64,000 nt of DNA from Corynebacterium yonathiae (GTDB lineage Bacteria; Actinomycetota; Actinomycetes; Mycobacteriales; Mycobacteriaceae). Positions 26,437 through 34,518 of this stretch are shown here, in pieces (positions within the stretch are counted from its first letter, which is position 1; the number at the start of each line of letters is the position of its first letter). Position numbers and translations under genes: made by a program. Below the pieces are notes generated by a model. It made no database searches, had not been told where the DNA came from, and saw only the letters and a list, made by a program, of their open reading frames with translations. The DNA lies in the NCBI RefSeq assembly GCF_027570195.1, contig NZ_JAKMUZ010000003.1, forward strand, positions 1-64,000, in the 5' to 3' direction.

Positions 26437-27120
26437 TTAAACCGCCGGCGTTTGGGCGACGGCCTTGATGGCGGATACGAAAAGTCCCAGTCCGTCGGTG
26501 GATGGGCCGGTCAGCGTGTCAATGGCGTGCTCTGGGTGCGGCATGAGGCCCACAATGCGGCCAGATTCATCGCTGACACCGGCAATGCCGTTGACAGAGC
26601 CGTTGTAATTATCGGTATAGCGGAAGACCACGCGGCCCTCGCCCTCGATGCGGGCAATGTCATCATCGCCGGCCTGGAAGCGGCCTTCACCGTGTTTGGC
26701 CGGCACCAGAATCTTCTGGTCTTGCTCAAACTCACTGGTCCACGCGGTAGTGGAATTGACCACCTCGAGGTAAGTATCGGTGCAGTGGAAATGCAGGCCC
26801 TTATTGCGGGTCAGCGCGCCCGGCAACAGGCCCGCCTCGGTCAAAATCTGGAAGCCATTGCAAATGCCAAGCACCGGCATGCCCTGCTTCGCACGGTCAA
26901 TAACGGACTGCATTACCGGCGCCAGCGCGGAAATAGCGCCCGAACGCAGGTAGTCACCATAAGAAAAACCGCCCGGCACTACGACCGCATCCACGCCGTG
27001 CAGATCGGCATCTGCGTGCCAGAGGCTTTTCGCCTCTGCGCCGGCGGTGCGGGCAGCGCGAGCGGCATCCACATCATCCAGGGTTCCGGGGAAAGTGATT
27101 ACTCCGATTGTTGCGGTCAC
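26437..27120 (-). CDS. purQ: FGAM synthase glutaminase subunit PurQ
   Basis: A 227-residue class I glutamine amidotransferase delivering ammonia to PurL. The nucleophile is Cys87 in [10 protein letters not shown] and the His/Glu pair is in MPHPEHAID. It starts with GTG immediately after the purS TAA with no intervening base, so its translation is coupled to purS. Confidence 0.97.
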   Translation of the reverse strand: MTATIGVITFPGTLDDVDAARAARTAGAEAKSLWHADADLHGVDAVVVPGGFSYGDYLRSGAISALAPVMQSVIDRAKQGMPVLGICNGFQILTEAGLLPGALTRNKGLHFHCTDTYLEVVNSTTAWTSEFEQDQKILVPAKHGEGRFQAGDDDIARIEGEGRVVFRYTDNYNGSVNGIAGVSDESGRIVGLMPHPEHAIDTLTGPSTDGLGLFVSAIKAVAQTPAV

Positions 27121-27363
27121 TTACTTGACCTCCAGCCCAACAACCTCGTAATCCTCGATGACGGTATTGGCCAACAAGGTGGCGGCTACCTTATCTAGGT
27201 CTTCTGCGCTAACAGAGTCATCGACCTCGATTTCGAAGCGCTTTCCTTGACGCACATCGCTGACACCGGATACCCCGATGCGACCCAGCGCGCGGACGAC
27301 GGCTTGGCCCTGCGGATCCAGAATCTCCGCCTTGGGCATGACATTGACAACTACACGAGCCAT
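27121..27363 (-). CDS. purS: FGAM synthase subunit PurS
   Basis: An 80-residue alpha/beta protein that bridges PurQ and PurL. The PurS pattern VVNVMPKAEILDPQGQAVVRALGRIGV and DVRQGKRFEIEVD is complete. It is the first gene of the operon; a TACAGT box lies about 20 nt upstream of the ATG. No purine-riboswitch-like structure was seen in the leader. Confidence 0.96.
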   Translation of the reverse strand: MARVVVNVMPKAEILDPQGQAVVRALGRIGVSGVSDVRQGKRFEIEVDDSVSAEDLDKVAATLLANTVIEDYEVVGLEVK

Positions 27364-27596
27364 GAAAATATTTGCCTTACTGTATGGGGCTTTGGTCTGC
27401 GCGGCTTAGTTTAGTTGGCACCCCCGGCTTTTACCTAGACTCACCCCCGCAGTGTGGGTTTCACCCCGGTTGGGCAAACTCTACGTGAACCCCAAACAAC
27501 GCTCTGGCAAACTCCGGCGTGCGCTCCAGCCTGCCCCGGCGCGGCGCTCTATTAATAGACATCGCTTACTGTCGCTCTCTTTTTAAGGTTGAATCT

Positions 27597-30362
27597 ATGT
27601 CTTCTCGCCGCCTAGGCGCGCTGGCGCTCGCCACCGCGCTATCCTCTGCCGCCCTTGCCGTTCCCACTGCCACGGCTGCCACCGACGGTTCCGCCGCAGT
27701 CATCTCCGAGGTCTACGGGGGCGGTGGTAATAAGGGCGCTGCCTTCACCCACGACTTCATCGAGCTCTATAACCCCACCGATGCCCCGATTGACCTGACC
27801 GGCTATACCGTGGAGTATTTCTCCGCTTCCGGCAACACGGGCGGCAAGGTAGAGCTTTCCGGCACCATCGCCCCACATGGCTACTTTTTGGTGCAGGGAG
27901 CGGCCGGCAATGGTGCGGGCGATTCCCTGCCTGCCCCAGATGCCGAGGGCAGCCTCAATATGTCCGGTTCCAAGGGCTCCGTGCAGCTTGCCGACGCCAC
28001 CGGAACCCCCATCGATGCCATCGGCTATGGCGCCGCTTCCCTCAAGGAAGGCACCGCTGCTGCGGGTCTGTCCAATGCTAAGTCCGCTTCCCGCGATGAC
28101 AAGGGCACCGATACCGATGACAATGCCGCCGACTTCACCATTGGCGCTCCCACCCCGACTAATACCGGTAATGAGGCCCCCACCCCTCAGCCTGAGGATC
28201 CGGCCGAGCCCGAGCAGCCAGCTCCCGAAGGCGTGACCGCCATCGCGGATATCCAAGGCACCGGCACTGAATCCCCGCTCAAGGACCAGACCGTTGCCAC
28301 CGAGGGCGTTGTCACCGGCGTGTGGAGTGAGGGCGGCCTTAATGGCTTCACCATCCAGACGGGCGGGACCGGCACCGAGGCTACCGATGCCTCCCAGGCC
28401 GTCTTCGTGTACATGGGTGATAAGCCGGCCGACCAGTACCCGGACCTCGAGGATTCCGTCGCGGTCACCGGCAAGGTCTCCGAGTTCTACGGTTCCACCC
28501 AAATCACCGCGGCCGAGGTCAAGCAGCTCGATACCCCGCTAGAGAAGGTCACCCCACTCAAGGTAGACAAGCTTCCCGATGGCAGCGAGGCTCGCGAGCC
28601 CTTCGAGCACATGCTCATCCAGCCAGGCGAGCACACCGTGACCAATAACTACTCCCTCAATCAGTCCGGCGAGATTGGCCTTGCCCCTGGCAAGGAAGCC
28701 TTCCGCCAGCCTTCCGATATCTTCTCCCCTTCCACGGATTCCAATTCCGATATCCAGAAGCTGACCAAGGACAACGCCGAGAAACTGGTCACCTTGGACG
28801 ATGGCCGCACCCGCGACTACTTAAAGACCGACCAGAATACCCCGCTGCCATATATCGCCCAGGATGATGCCCACACCATCAAATCCGTGCGCACCACCGA
28901 TACCGTCTCTTTCCAGCATCCTGTCATCGTGGGCTTTTCTCATGAGCAGTGGCGCTTCCAGCCCACCACCCCGGTTACCGGCAATACCAAGGGCACAGAC
29001 CTGCCCATCTCTTGGGAGAACTCCCGCAAGGCTGAGCTGCACGCCATCGATGACGTCAAGGGCGAATACACCATCGGCGCCTTCAACGTTTTGAACTATT
29101 TCACCTCCCTGGGCGAGGAATTCGGCGGCAGTGCCTACACCGATCGCGAGGGCAATAAGGTCACCGTCAATCGCGGTAAGACCCGCGGTGCCTATACTCA
29201 ATCCGCACTCGAAGACCAGGAACGCAAGATTGTCGCGGCCATCAACGGCCTCGATGCCGATGTCATCGGCCTTTCCGAAATCGAAGATGGCTACGCCGTC
29301 ACCGGCGACTTTGCCCAGCGCGATAAGGCACTCAAGCATCTAACGGAAAAGCTCAACGAGGCCGCAGGATCCGAAAAGTGGGCCTTCGTTCCTTCCCCCT
29401 CTAAGGAGGCCGTACCGGATTCCCCGGATGTCATCCGCACCGCGTTTATCTACCACAAAGATGTGGTCAAGCCGGTCGGCGAATCCCGCATCTTCCAAGA
29501 TGATCGCTTCACCGGCACTGCTCGCGAGCCCCTCGCCCAGGAATTCCAACCGCTAAAGGAGGGCGAGGAGTCCTTCGTTGCCGTAGCCAACCATTTCAAG
29601 TCCAAGGGCTCGGTGGCTAAGGGCGATGCCGATTCCGGCGATGGCCAGGGCAATAACCCAAACGTGCGCAACGCGCAGGCACAGGCCGTCCTCGATGCCC
29701 TCCACAAACAGGAAGACTGGAAGGATAAGCCGCTTTTCGCCCTGGGCGATTTCAATACCTATACCCACGAGACCGCGCTCGATGTCTTCCGCAACGATGG
29801 CTTTACCGTCCCCGCCGAAAAGTATGGCGCCGATACCTCCTACCAGTTCTCCGGCCTGCTTGGCACCCTCGACCACGTGCTGGCAAACGAGGTAGCCACC
29901 GGCACGCTTGACGACGCCCAAGTATGGAACATCAATGCCGACGAACCCGTCGCCTTCGAGTATTCCCGCCGCAACTACAACATCGTCGACTTCTACGATG
30001 ACTCCCCGTTCCGCGCTTCTGACCATGACCCAGTCAAGGTCGGTTTCACCCTCGGCACGGACGACTCCGCCGGCCAGCCAGACGATCTTGCAGATGATCC
30101 GGCGGACAAGCCTTCCGATAAACCTTCCGATAAGCCAGAGGACAAGCCCTCAGAAAAGCCCGGTAAGCCTGGCTTCGGTTCCAACTCCAGCACTAGCTCT
30201 GTCGGCGCCGGTATCGCCGCTGCCATCGCGGCTATCGCCGGCCTCGTCGCCATCCCCGGCTTCCTGGCTGTGACCGGCAATCTCCAGAAGGCCATCCCAG
30301 CTCCCATTTGGGCCATGCTGCCGAAGGAAGTAAAGAACTTCATCACCAGCCTGCAGCGCTAA
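27597..30362 (+). CDS. Secreted ExeM/NucH-type nuclease with LTD domain and C-terminal anchor
   Basis: A 921-residue exported protein. After a signal peptide (residues 1-28, ending ATA) comes a lamin-tail domain (VISEVYGGGGNKGAAFTHDFIELYNPTD, about 32-160), a Pro/Glu linker, an OB-like segment (about 215-330) and an endonuclease/exonuclease/phosphatase domain (about 490-815). Its catalytic motifs are IGAFNVLNYF, IGLSEIED, VANHFKSKG, LGDFNTY and ASDHDPV. A repeated DKPSDKPEDKPSEKP spacer and a hydrophobic segment (about 865-895) end the protein. Such enzymes degrade extracellular DNA and feed phosphate and nucleotides; C. glutamicum nucH is phosphate-starvation induced. AAGG lies 9 nt before this ATG. 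Confidence 0.88.
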   Translation: MSSRRLGALALATALSSAALAVPTATAATDGSAAVISEVYGGGGNKGAAFTHDFIELYNPTDAPIDLTGYTVEYFSASGNTGGKVELSGTIAPHGYFLVQGAAGNGAGDSLPAPDAEGSLNMSGSKGSVQLADATGTPIDAIGYGAASLKEGTAAAGLSNAKSASRDDKGTDTDDNAADFTIGAPTPTNTGNEAPTPQPEDPAEPEQPAPEGVTAIADIQGTGTESPLKDQTVATEGVVTGVWSEGGLNGFTIQTGGTGTEATDASQAVFVYMGDKPADQYPDLEDSVAVTGKVSEFYGSTQITAAEVKQLDTPLEKVTPLKVDKLPDGSEAREPFEHMLIQPGEHTVTNNYSLNQSGEIGLAPGKEAFRQPSDIFSPSTDSNSDIQKLTKDNAEKLVTLDDGRTRDYLKTDQNTPLPYIAQDDAHTIKSVRTTDTVSFQHPVIVGFSHEQWRFQPTTPVTGNTKGTDLPISWENSRKAELHAIDDVKGEYTIGAFNVLNYFTSLGEEFGGSAYTDREGNKVTVNRGKTRGAYTQSALEDQERKIVAAINGLDADVIGLSEIEDGYAVTGDFAQRDKALKHLTEKLNEAAGSEKWAFVPSPSKEAVPDSPDVIRTAFIYHKDVVKPVGESRIFQDDRFTGTAREPLAQEFQPLKEGEESFVAVANHFKSKGSVAKGDADSGDGQGNNPNVRNAQAQAVLDALHKQEDWKDKPLFALGDFNTYTHETALDVFRNDGFTVPAEKYGADTSYQFSGLLGTLDHVLANEVATGTLDDAQVWNINADEPVAFEYSRRNYNIVDFYDDSPFRASDHDPVKVGFTLGTDDSAGQPDDLADDPADKPSDKPSDKPEDKPSEKPGKPGFGSNSSTSSVGAGIAAAIAAIAGLVAIPGFLAVTGNLQKAIPAPIWAMLPKEVKNFITSLQR

Positions 30363-30374
30363 CTGCCCACAGAC

Positions 30375-30426
30375 GAAGACCCCGCTCGCTTTTGGGTAAA
30401 TCCCAAGCGTGCGGGGTCTTATTTTT
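30375..30426 (+). terminator. Terminator of the nuclease gene
   Basis: AAGACCCCGC pairs with GCGGGGTCTT, with an inner CGC..TTGGG/CCCAA.GCG stem, followed by ATTTTTGG. It begins 13 nt after the stop codon. Confidence 0.88.
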
Positions 30427-30434
30427 GGATTTCA

Positions 30435-30500
30435 ACGATTTCGTCCATATATAACGCCTCCACCGTTGACGGAAATAGAGTTTTAGATGGACGAAATCGT
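30435..30500. repeat. 14-bp perfect inverted repeat (possible MITE-like element)
   Basis: ACGATTTCGTCCAT at 30435-30448 and ATGGACGAAATCGT at 30487-30500 enclose 38 bp. Similarity continues inwards as AT-rich TATAAC versus TAAAAC on the opposite strand. It lies between convergent genes, after a complete terminator. There is no U tract of its own. Confidence 0.65.
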
Positions 30501-30574
30501 GCTACCGGACATAGACACCACCAACCATCCCCGCCACGTTTGCTGGCAGAGCCTATGGCGAGGGAATGCGCTGA

Positions 30575-31258
30575 CTACTTCGGCAGGAAGGCGCCATAAT
30601 CTGCAGGGGTCGCCCCCGCGTTGATGGCGCGGTCGGCAGCTTTGACGAAGTCATAGATCACCTTGCGGTCATCTAGGTTGCGGCCGGATACGGACAGGCG
30701 GACGGTGTTGCCGCGCTGTGCGGAACGCTCCGCCGCGCGGATGATGTTCTTGCGCCACCACTTAGCTGAGCCAAAGCCCTCGCCAAAGGACAAGTTACGG
30801 GCTTGATGGAACTTGCCGGAGCTAATCTGCAAAATGCCGCGAGTAGAGGCGGCTACCTCAAACTGAAATTGTGGCAAGACCTGCAAAGTCCCCGGAGACA
30901 TGCGCCAGCGCGGTGGCGCGAAAATTGTGGGCTCGAAGCCGATCTTGGCCATCTGGCGGGTAGCACCCGCGAGTCGCAGTTTTGCCTCGTGGGAGTCGAG
31001 ATTAGCGAACTCTGCACGACGTCCCTGCACCGAGCGATCGAAACCGTTGAGGATGAGTATGCGGCCCGCATCGGCTTGGTCTCGGAGCCAGCTTTTGGTG
31101 TCTTTGTCTTTGGCAAGGTGCCAGTTGCCGTCGATATGCGGGGCAATAAGCAGGGAAACAGGAATCTCCTCTCGATCAAGGATCGAGAGGAGCCGGCTAG
31201 CCTGCTTCCGCGTGTCATCAAAGATGCTGGAGATAGATACCAGAAGGTGGCCATTCAT
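30575..31258 (-). CDS. DUF2334 (polysaccharide-deacetylase-like) protein
   Basis: A 227-residue protein. It begins HLLVSISSIFDDTRKQASRLLSILDREEIPVSLLIAPHIDG, the NodB-like barrel pattern of DUF2334, with ILNGFDRS and FAPPRWRMSP as later barrel strands. Actinobacterial members of this family are annotated as deacetylase-like. The classic catalytic HxxxH metal site is not obvious, so activity is uncertain. GATAAT ends 7 nt before the ATG and there is no SD. It lies 56 nt downstream of the oligopeptidase gene on the same strand. Confidence 0.75.
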   Translation of the reverse strand: MNGHLLVSISSIFDDTRKQASRLLSILDREEIPVSLLIAPHIDGNWHLAKDKDTKSWLRDQADAGRILILNGFDRSVQGRRAEFANLDSHEAKLRLAGATRQMAKIGFEPTIFAPPRWRMSPGTLQVLPQFQFEVAASTRGILQISSGKFHQARNLSFGEGFGSAKWWRKNIIRAAERSAQRGNTVRLSVSGRNLDDRKVIYDFVKAADRAINAGATPADYGAFLPK

Positions 31259-31314
31259 AAGAAAAATTATCGCACAGGAATTCAGGATTCGCGCGCTGGC
31301 CCCCTATCCGGGTT

Positions 31315-33438
31315 TTACTTCTCCAGACCGGTGGCCTTATTAATCGTCCACGCATACTCGAAGGCGTTTTGGCGCCACTTTTCATAACGGCCGGACACTC
31401 CGCCGTGGCCTGCAGCCATTTCTGTCTTGAGCAGGAATTCGCCGCCGGTGGCCGTCGCCCGCAGCTGGGCAATCCACTTGGCCGGCTCGACGTAGAGCAC
31501 GCGGGTGTCGTTAAGCGAGGTAATAGCCAGAATGTCTGGGTAGTCCTTGGCCTCAATATTCTCGTAAGGAGAGTAGGACTTCATATAGTCATAGACCTCA
31601 GAATTGTGGTACGGGTCGCCCCATTCCTCCCACTCAGGCACGGTAAGCGGCAGTTCCGGCATAAGGATAGAGGTCAGCGGATCCACGAACGGAACAACGG
31701 CTTGGATGGCGGTAAAGCGGTCAGGGGCCATATTGGCGATAGCACCCATGAGCATTCCGCCAGCCGAACCGCCCTCGGCCACCATTTGGTCTGCGGTGGT
31801 CACGCCGCGGGCGATGAGGTCATCGGCGACGTCGATGAAGTCGGTAAAAGTGTTCTTTTTCTTGAGCATTTTGCCATCGTCGTACCAAGTGCGGCCCATC
31901 TCGCCGCCTCCGCGCACATGGGCAACTGCAAAAATCATGCCGCGATCCATGAGAGACAGGCGGGTAACGGAGAAAGCCGGATCCACGCTGACCTCGTAGG
32001 AGCCATAGCCGTAGAGCAGGGTCGGGTTCGGCTGGGTGCGGTCAAGATCGGCGCGGTGGACAATGGAGACGGGGATGTCGGTGCCGTCGGCAGCCGTGGT
32101 CCACAGGCGATAAGCAACATAATCATCCGGGTTATAGCCGCCAGGAACCTCCTGCTCCTTAAGCAGGGTGTATTCGCCAGTATCCACGCGGTAATCGAAA
32201 AGCTGCGCGGGCTGGGTAAAGGACACATAACTTACGCGAAGCACCGGCGCGTCCCACTCCGGGTTACCAGATACGGACACGGTGAAGAGCTCCTCATTGA
32301 AGTTGAGCTCTTCGAACTCGCCAAAGCCGTCATTAATGCGCATGATGGCGGCACGGCCGATGCCACCGCGACGGTAACCCACCACAATTTGGTCGCGGTA
32401 AGTATCCACGCCCTCGATACGGGTGGTTTCCTTATGAGGCAGGAGCGCGGGCAGATCCCGAAGAGCGGGCAGGTCGCCTTCGGCCTTGGTATAGCCCACC
32501 TCGAAGTTGGGGCCGGTAGCATTGTGGGTGACTATCCAGTAGTCCTCGCCCTTGACGACGGCGTGATCAACGTCGTAATCCACGCCGGATTCACGCTCCC
32601 ACAGCAGGCGGAATTCGCCCTCGGGGTTGTCCTCTTCGAGCACCCATACCTCAGAGGTCACCTTGGAGCTTATGCCAAGGAAGAGGTACTTATCAGAGCG
32701 GGCGCTGCCGATGCCGACGTTGAAGTGCTCGTCTTCTTCCTTAAACACCTGCACGTCCTCGGACTGCGCGGTGCCTACCTTGTGGCGCCAAATGGTATCG
32801 GGACGCCATGCATCGTCGACGGTGGTGTAGAAAATAAAGCCGTCTCCGGCCCAGGTAGCGCCATAGAAGATGCCCTCTAGGTGGTCGTCGAGAAGCTCGC
32901 CGGTCTCTAGGTCCTTAATGTAGAGCTCAAAGCGCTCATCGCCGGCAAAATCCACCGAATAGGCCAGGTAGCGGCCAGAATCAGAGATGGAGGCAGCACC
33001 GAGCGCGAAGAAGTCCTTCCCCTCGGCCAACGCGTTGGCGTCGAGGATAATCTCTTCACCGTCTGGGGTGCCTTCCTCAGGGATAATCGGGGCTGTCCAG
33101 GGATCAGAACCCTCCTCAACTGGAAGGCGGCAGGAATAGCCATAACTCTTACCCTCCTCAGTGCGACCGTAGTACCAGTAATCGCCGCGGCGGGAGGGCA
33201 CGGACATATCAGTCTGTTTGATGCGGGACTTAATCTCCTGGAAGATATTCTCCGTCATCTCCTCCAAGTGCGCGGTCTTCGCCTTGGTGTAATCATTTTC
33301 GGCGTTGAGGTAATCCAGAGTTTCCTGGGATTCCTTATCGCGCAGCCACTCGTAGTTATCCACGAACTCCCGGCCGTGGAAGGAACGGGTCACGGGGTGG
33401 ACGGCGGCTACGGGGGCGGAAAGATTCTCGTTGCTCAT
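31315..33438 (-). CDS. ptrB: Oligopeptidase B / prolyl oligopeptidase family (S9A)
   Basis: A 707-residue cytosolic serine peptidase cleaving short peptides, in oligopeptidase B after basic residues. An N-terminal seven-bladed propeller (about residues 70-410) caps an alpha/beta hydrolase domain. The triad is visible: Ser in EGGSAGGMLMGAI, Asp in TSLNDTRVLYVEPAKW and His in AAGHGGVSGRYEKW. The length is normal. The frame is open 390 bases farther upstream, but that part is antisense-frame overlap with purC. TACAGT ends 8 nt before this ATG, indicating a leaderless start. Confidence 0.93.
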   Translation of the reverse strand: MSNENLSAPVAAVHPVTRSFHGREFVDNYEWLRDKESQETLDYLNAENDYTKAKTAHLEEMTENIFQEIKSRIKQTDMSVPSRRGDYWYYGRTEEGKSYGYSCRLPVEEGSDPWTAPIIPEEGTPDGEEIILDANALAEGKDFFALGAASISDSGRYLAYSVDFAGDERFELYIKDLETGELLDDHLEGIFYGATWAGDGFIFYTTVDDAWRPDTIWRHKVGTAQSEDVQVFKEEDEHFNVGIGSARSDKYLFLGISSKVTSEVWVLEEDNPEGEFRLLWERESGVDYDVDHAVVKGEDYWIVTHNATGPNFEVGYTKAEGDLPALRDLPALLPHKETTRIEGVDTYRDQIVVGYRRGGIGRAAIMRINDGFGEFEELNFNEELFTVSVSGNPEWDAPVLRVSYVSFTQPAQLFDYRVDTGEYTLLKEQEVPGGYNPDDYVAYRLWTTAADGTDIPVSIVHRADLDRTQPNPTLLYGYGSYEVSVDPAFSVTRLSLMDRGMIFAVAHVRGGGEMGRTWYDDGKMLKKKNTFTDFIDVADDLIARGVTTADQMVAEGGSAGGMLMGAIANMAPDRFTAIQAVVPFVDPLTSILMPELPLTVPEWEEWGDPYHNSEVYDYMKSYSPYENIEAKDYPDILAITSLNDTRVLYVEPAKWIAQLRATATGGEFLLKTEMAAGHGGVSGRYEKWRQNAFEYAWTINKATGLEK

Positions 33439-33446
33439 GCCGTCCC

Positions 33447-33452
33447 ACTGTA
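33447..33452 (-). promoter_or_regulatory. -10 box fixing the ptrB start
   Basis: TACAGT on the minus strand, 8 nt before the ATG at 33438, in the 52-bp gap after purC. Confidence 0.6.
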
Positions 33453-33490
33453 CGCGTGGCACCCCGTGGTGCGGGAACTTCGGCGGGGAG

Positions 33491-34384
33491 TTAGTCCTCG
33501 GGCGAGAGGAAATCAGCGAAATGCTTGCCGGACAGCCGCTCGTAGGCCTCGATGTAGCGCAGTCGGGTGGCGGAAACGACGTCTTCAGGAAGCTCGGGTG
33601 GGGTGCCGTCTGCGGCTTGGTCCCATCCGGAGGCGTCGGAAGTAAGCCAGTTGCGCACGTACTGCTTGTCGAAGGAAGGCTGAACCTCGCCCTCGACATA
33701 AGAATCTGCAGGCCAGTAGCGAGAAGAATCCGGGGTGAGGACCTCATCGGCCAACACGAGCGTGCCATCTTGATCGAGGCCGAACTCAAACTTGGTATCG
33801 GCGAGGATGATGCCCTTTTCCTCCGCAAGCGCGGCGGCCGTGGAATAGATGCGCAAGGTGGCCGCGCGTAGCTCCTCGGCGCGCTCGGCGCCTAGCTTGT
33901 CCACCACGTAGTCGAAGGACACGTTCTCATCGTGCTCGCCCTGCTCCGCCTTGGTGGCCGGGGTGAAGATGGGCCCGGGCAGGCGGGAAGCCTCCACGAG
34001 GCCATCTGGCAGCTCGATGCCGCACACGGTGCCGTTGGCCTTGTACTCCTTCAAACCGGAACCGGTGAGAAAGCCGCGGGCCACGCACTCGAAGGGCAGC
34101 ATGTCCAGCTTTTTTACAACCATCGCGCGGCCGAGGCACTCGGCAGGAATGCGCTCATCATCGAGAGGACCGGCGAGGTGGTTGGGAAAATCGATGGAAT
34201 CGAAGAAGAACTTCGAGGTCGCGGTCAGCACGCGACCTTTATCCGGGATGGCCGGCTCTAAGGCGTGGTCGTAGGCGGAGATGCGGTCAGAGACCACCAT
34301 CAGCAGGGTGTTCTCGTCTACATCGTAGATATCGCGGACCTTGCCGGAGGCAAGATGGGTATATGAAGAAAGCTCAGGACGCAT
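33491..34384 (-). CDS. purC: SAICAR synthetase PurC
   Basis: A 297-residue enzyme joining aspartate to CAIR with ATP. Signatures are [20 protein letters not shown] and [11 protein letters not shown], plus the N-terminal [28 protein letters not shown]. The ATG is chosen because TAGAAT ends exactly 7 nt before it; the frame extends 15 codons upstream without an SD. Thus purC has its own leaderless promoter, downstream of a 54-bp palindrome that separates it from purB. Confidence 0.96.
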   Translation of the reverse strand: MRPELSSYTHLASGKVRDIYDVDENTLLMVVSDRISAYDHALEPAIPDKGRVLTATSKFFFDSIDFPNHLAGPLDDERIPAECLGRAMVVKKLDMLPFECVARGFLTGSGLKEYKANGTVCGIELPDGLVEASRLPGPIFTPATKAEQGEHDENVSFDYVVDKLGAERAEELRAATLRIYSTAAALAEEKGIILADTKFEFGLDQDGTLVLADEVLTPDSSRYWPADSYVEGEVQPSFDKQYVRNWLTSDASGWDQAADGTPPELPEDVVSATRLRYIEAYERLSGKHFADFLSPED

Positions 34385-34391
34385 GGCTTTC

Positions 34392-34397
34392 ATTCTA
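34392..34397 (-). promoter_or_regulatory. -10 box of purC
   Basis: TAGAAT on the minus strand, 7 nt before the purC ATG. It makes purC transcription independent of purB. Confidence 0.65.
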
Positions 34398-34420
34398 GCG
34401 CCCAGGGGTAGCGAGTAGGT

Positions 34421-34474
34421 TTCGATCAATTAAGCTCCGAATTCCGCGCGGAATTCGGAGCTTAATTGATCGAA
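34421..34474. repeat. 54-bp perfect palindrome between purB and purC
   Basis: Left arm 34421-34446, CG centre, right arm 34449-34474; all 26 arm bases pair. The arm begins TTCGATCAATTAAG and ends CCGAATTCCG. It is AT-rich outside, contains two GAATTC sites near the centre, and has no T tract on either side. It lies upstream of the purC promoter. Confidence 0.92.
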
Positions 34475-34475
34475 T

Positions 34476-34518
34476 TGCGAAGGGGGCTGGAAATGCGAAG
34501 GGAACCGGAAAATGCGAA
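34476..34518. repeat. Tandem TGCGAA repeats beside the palindrome
   Basis: TGCGAA starts at 34476, 34494 and 34513, spaced 18 and 19 bp. The first two units continue as GGG..C.GGAAA, and the third runs into the purB stop codon. The units adjoin the right arm of the palindrome. Confidence 0.6.

Noticed and set aside
27480..27510. Possible PHO box before the nuclease (GTTCACG with a weak unit 11 bp on)
   Set aside because: Only one unit is close to GTTCACC and it is on the strand opposite the gene; too weak to call.
30465..30477. 13-mer CGCCTCCACCGTT shared with about 63909
   Set aside because: Repeated 13-mers are expected by chance in 64 kb; the flanks do not match.
33439..33828. N-terminal extension of the oligopeptidase frame
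   Set aside because: It overlaps purC on the same strand in another frame and has no homology pattern; the TACAGT-spaced ATG at 33438 is preferred.
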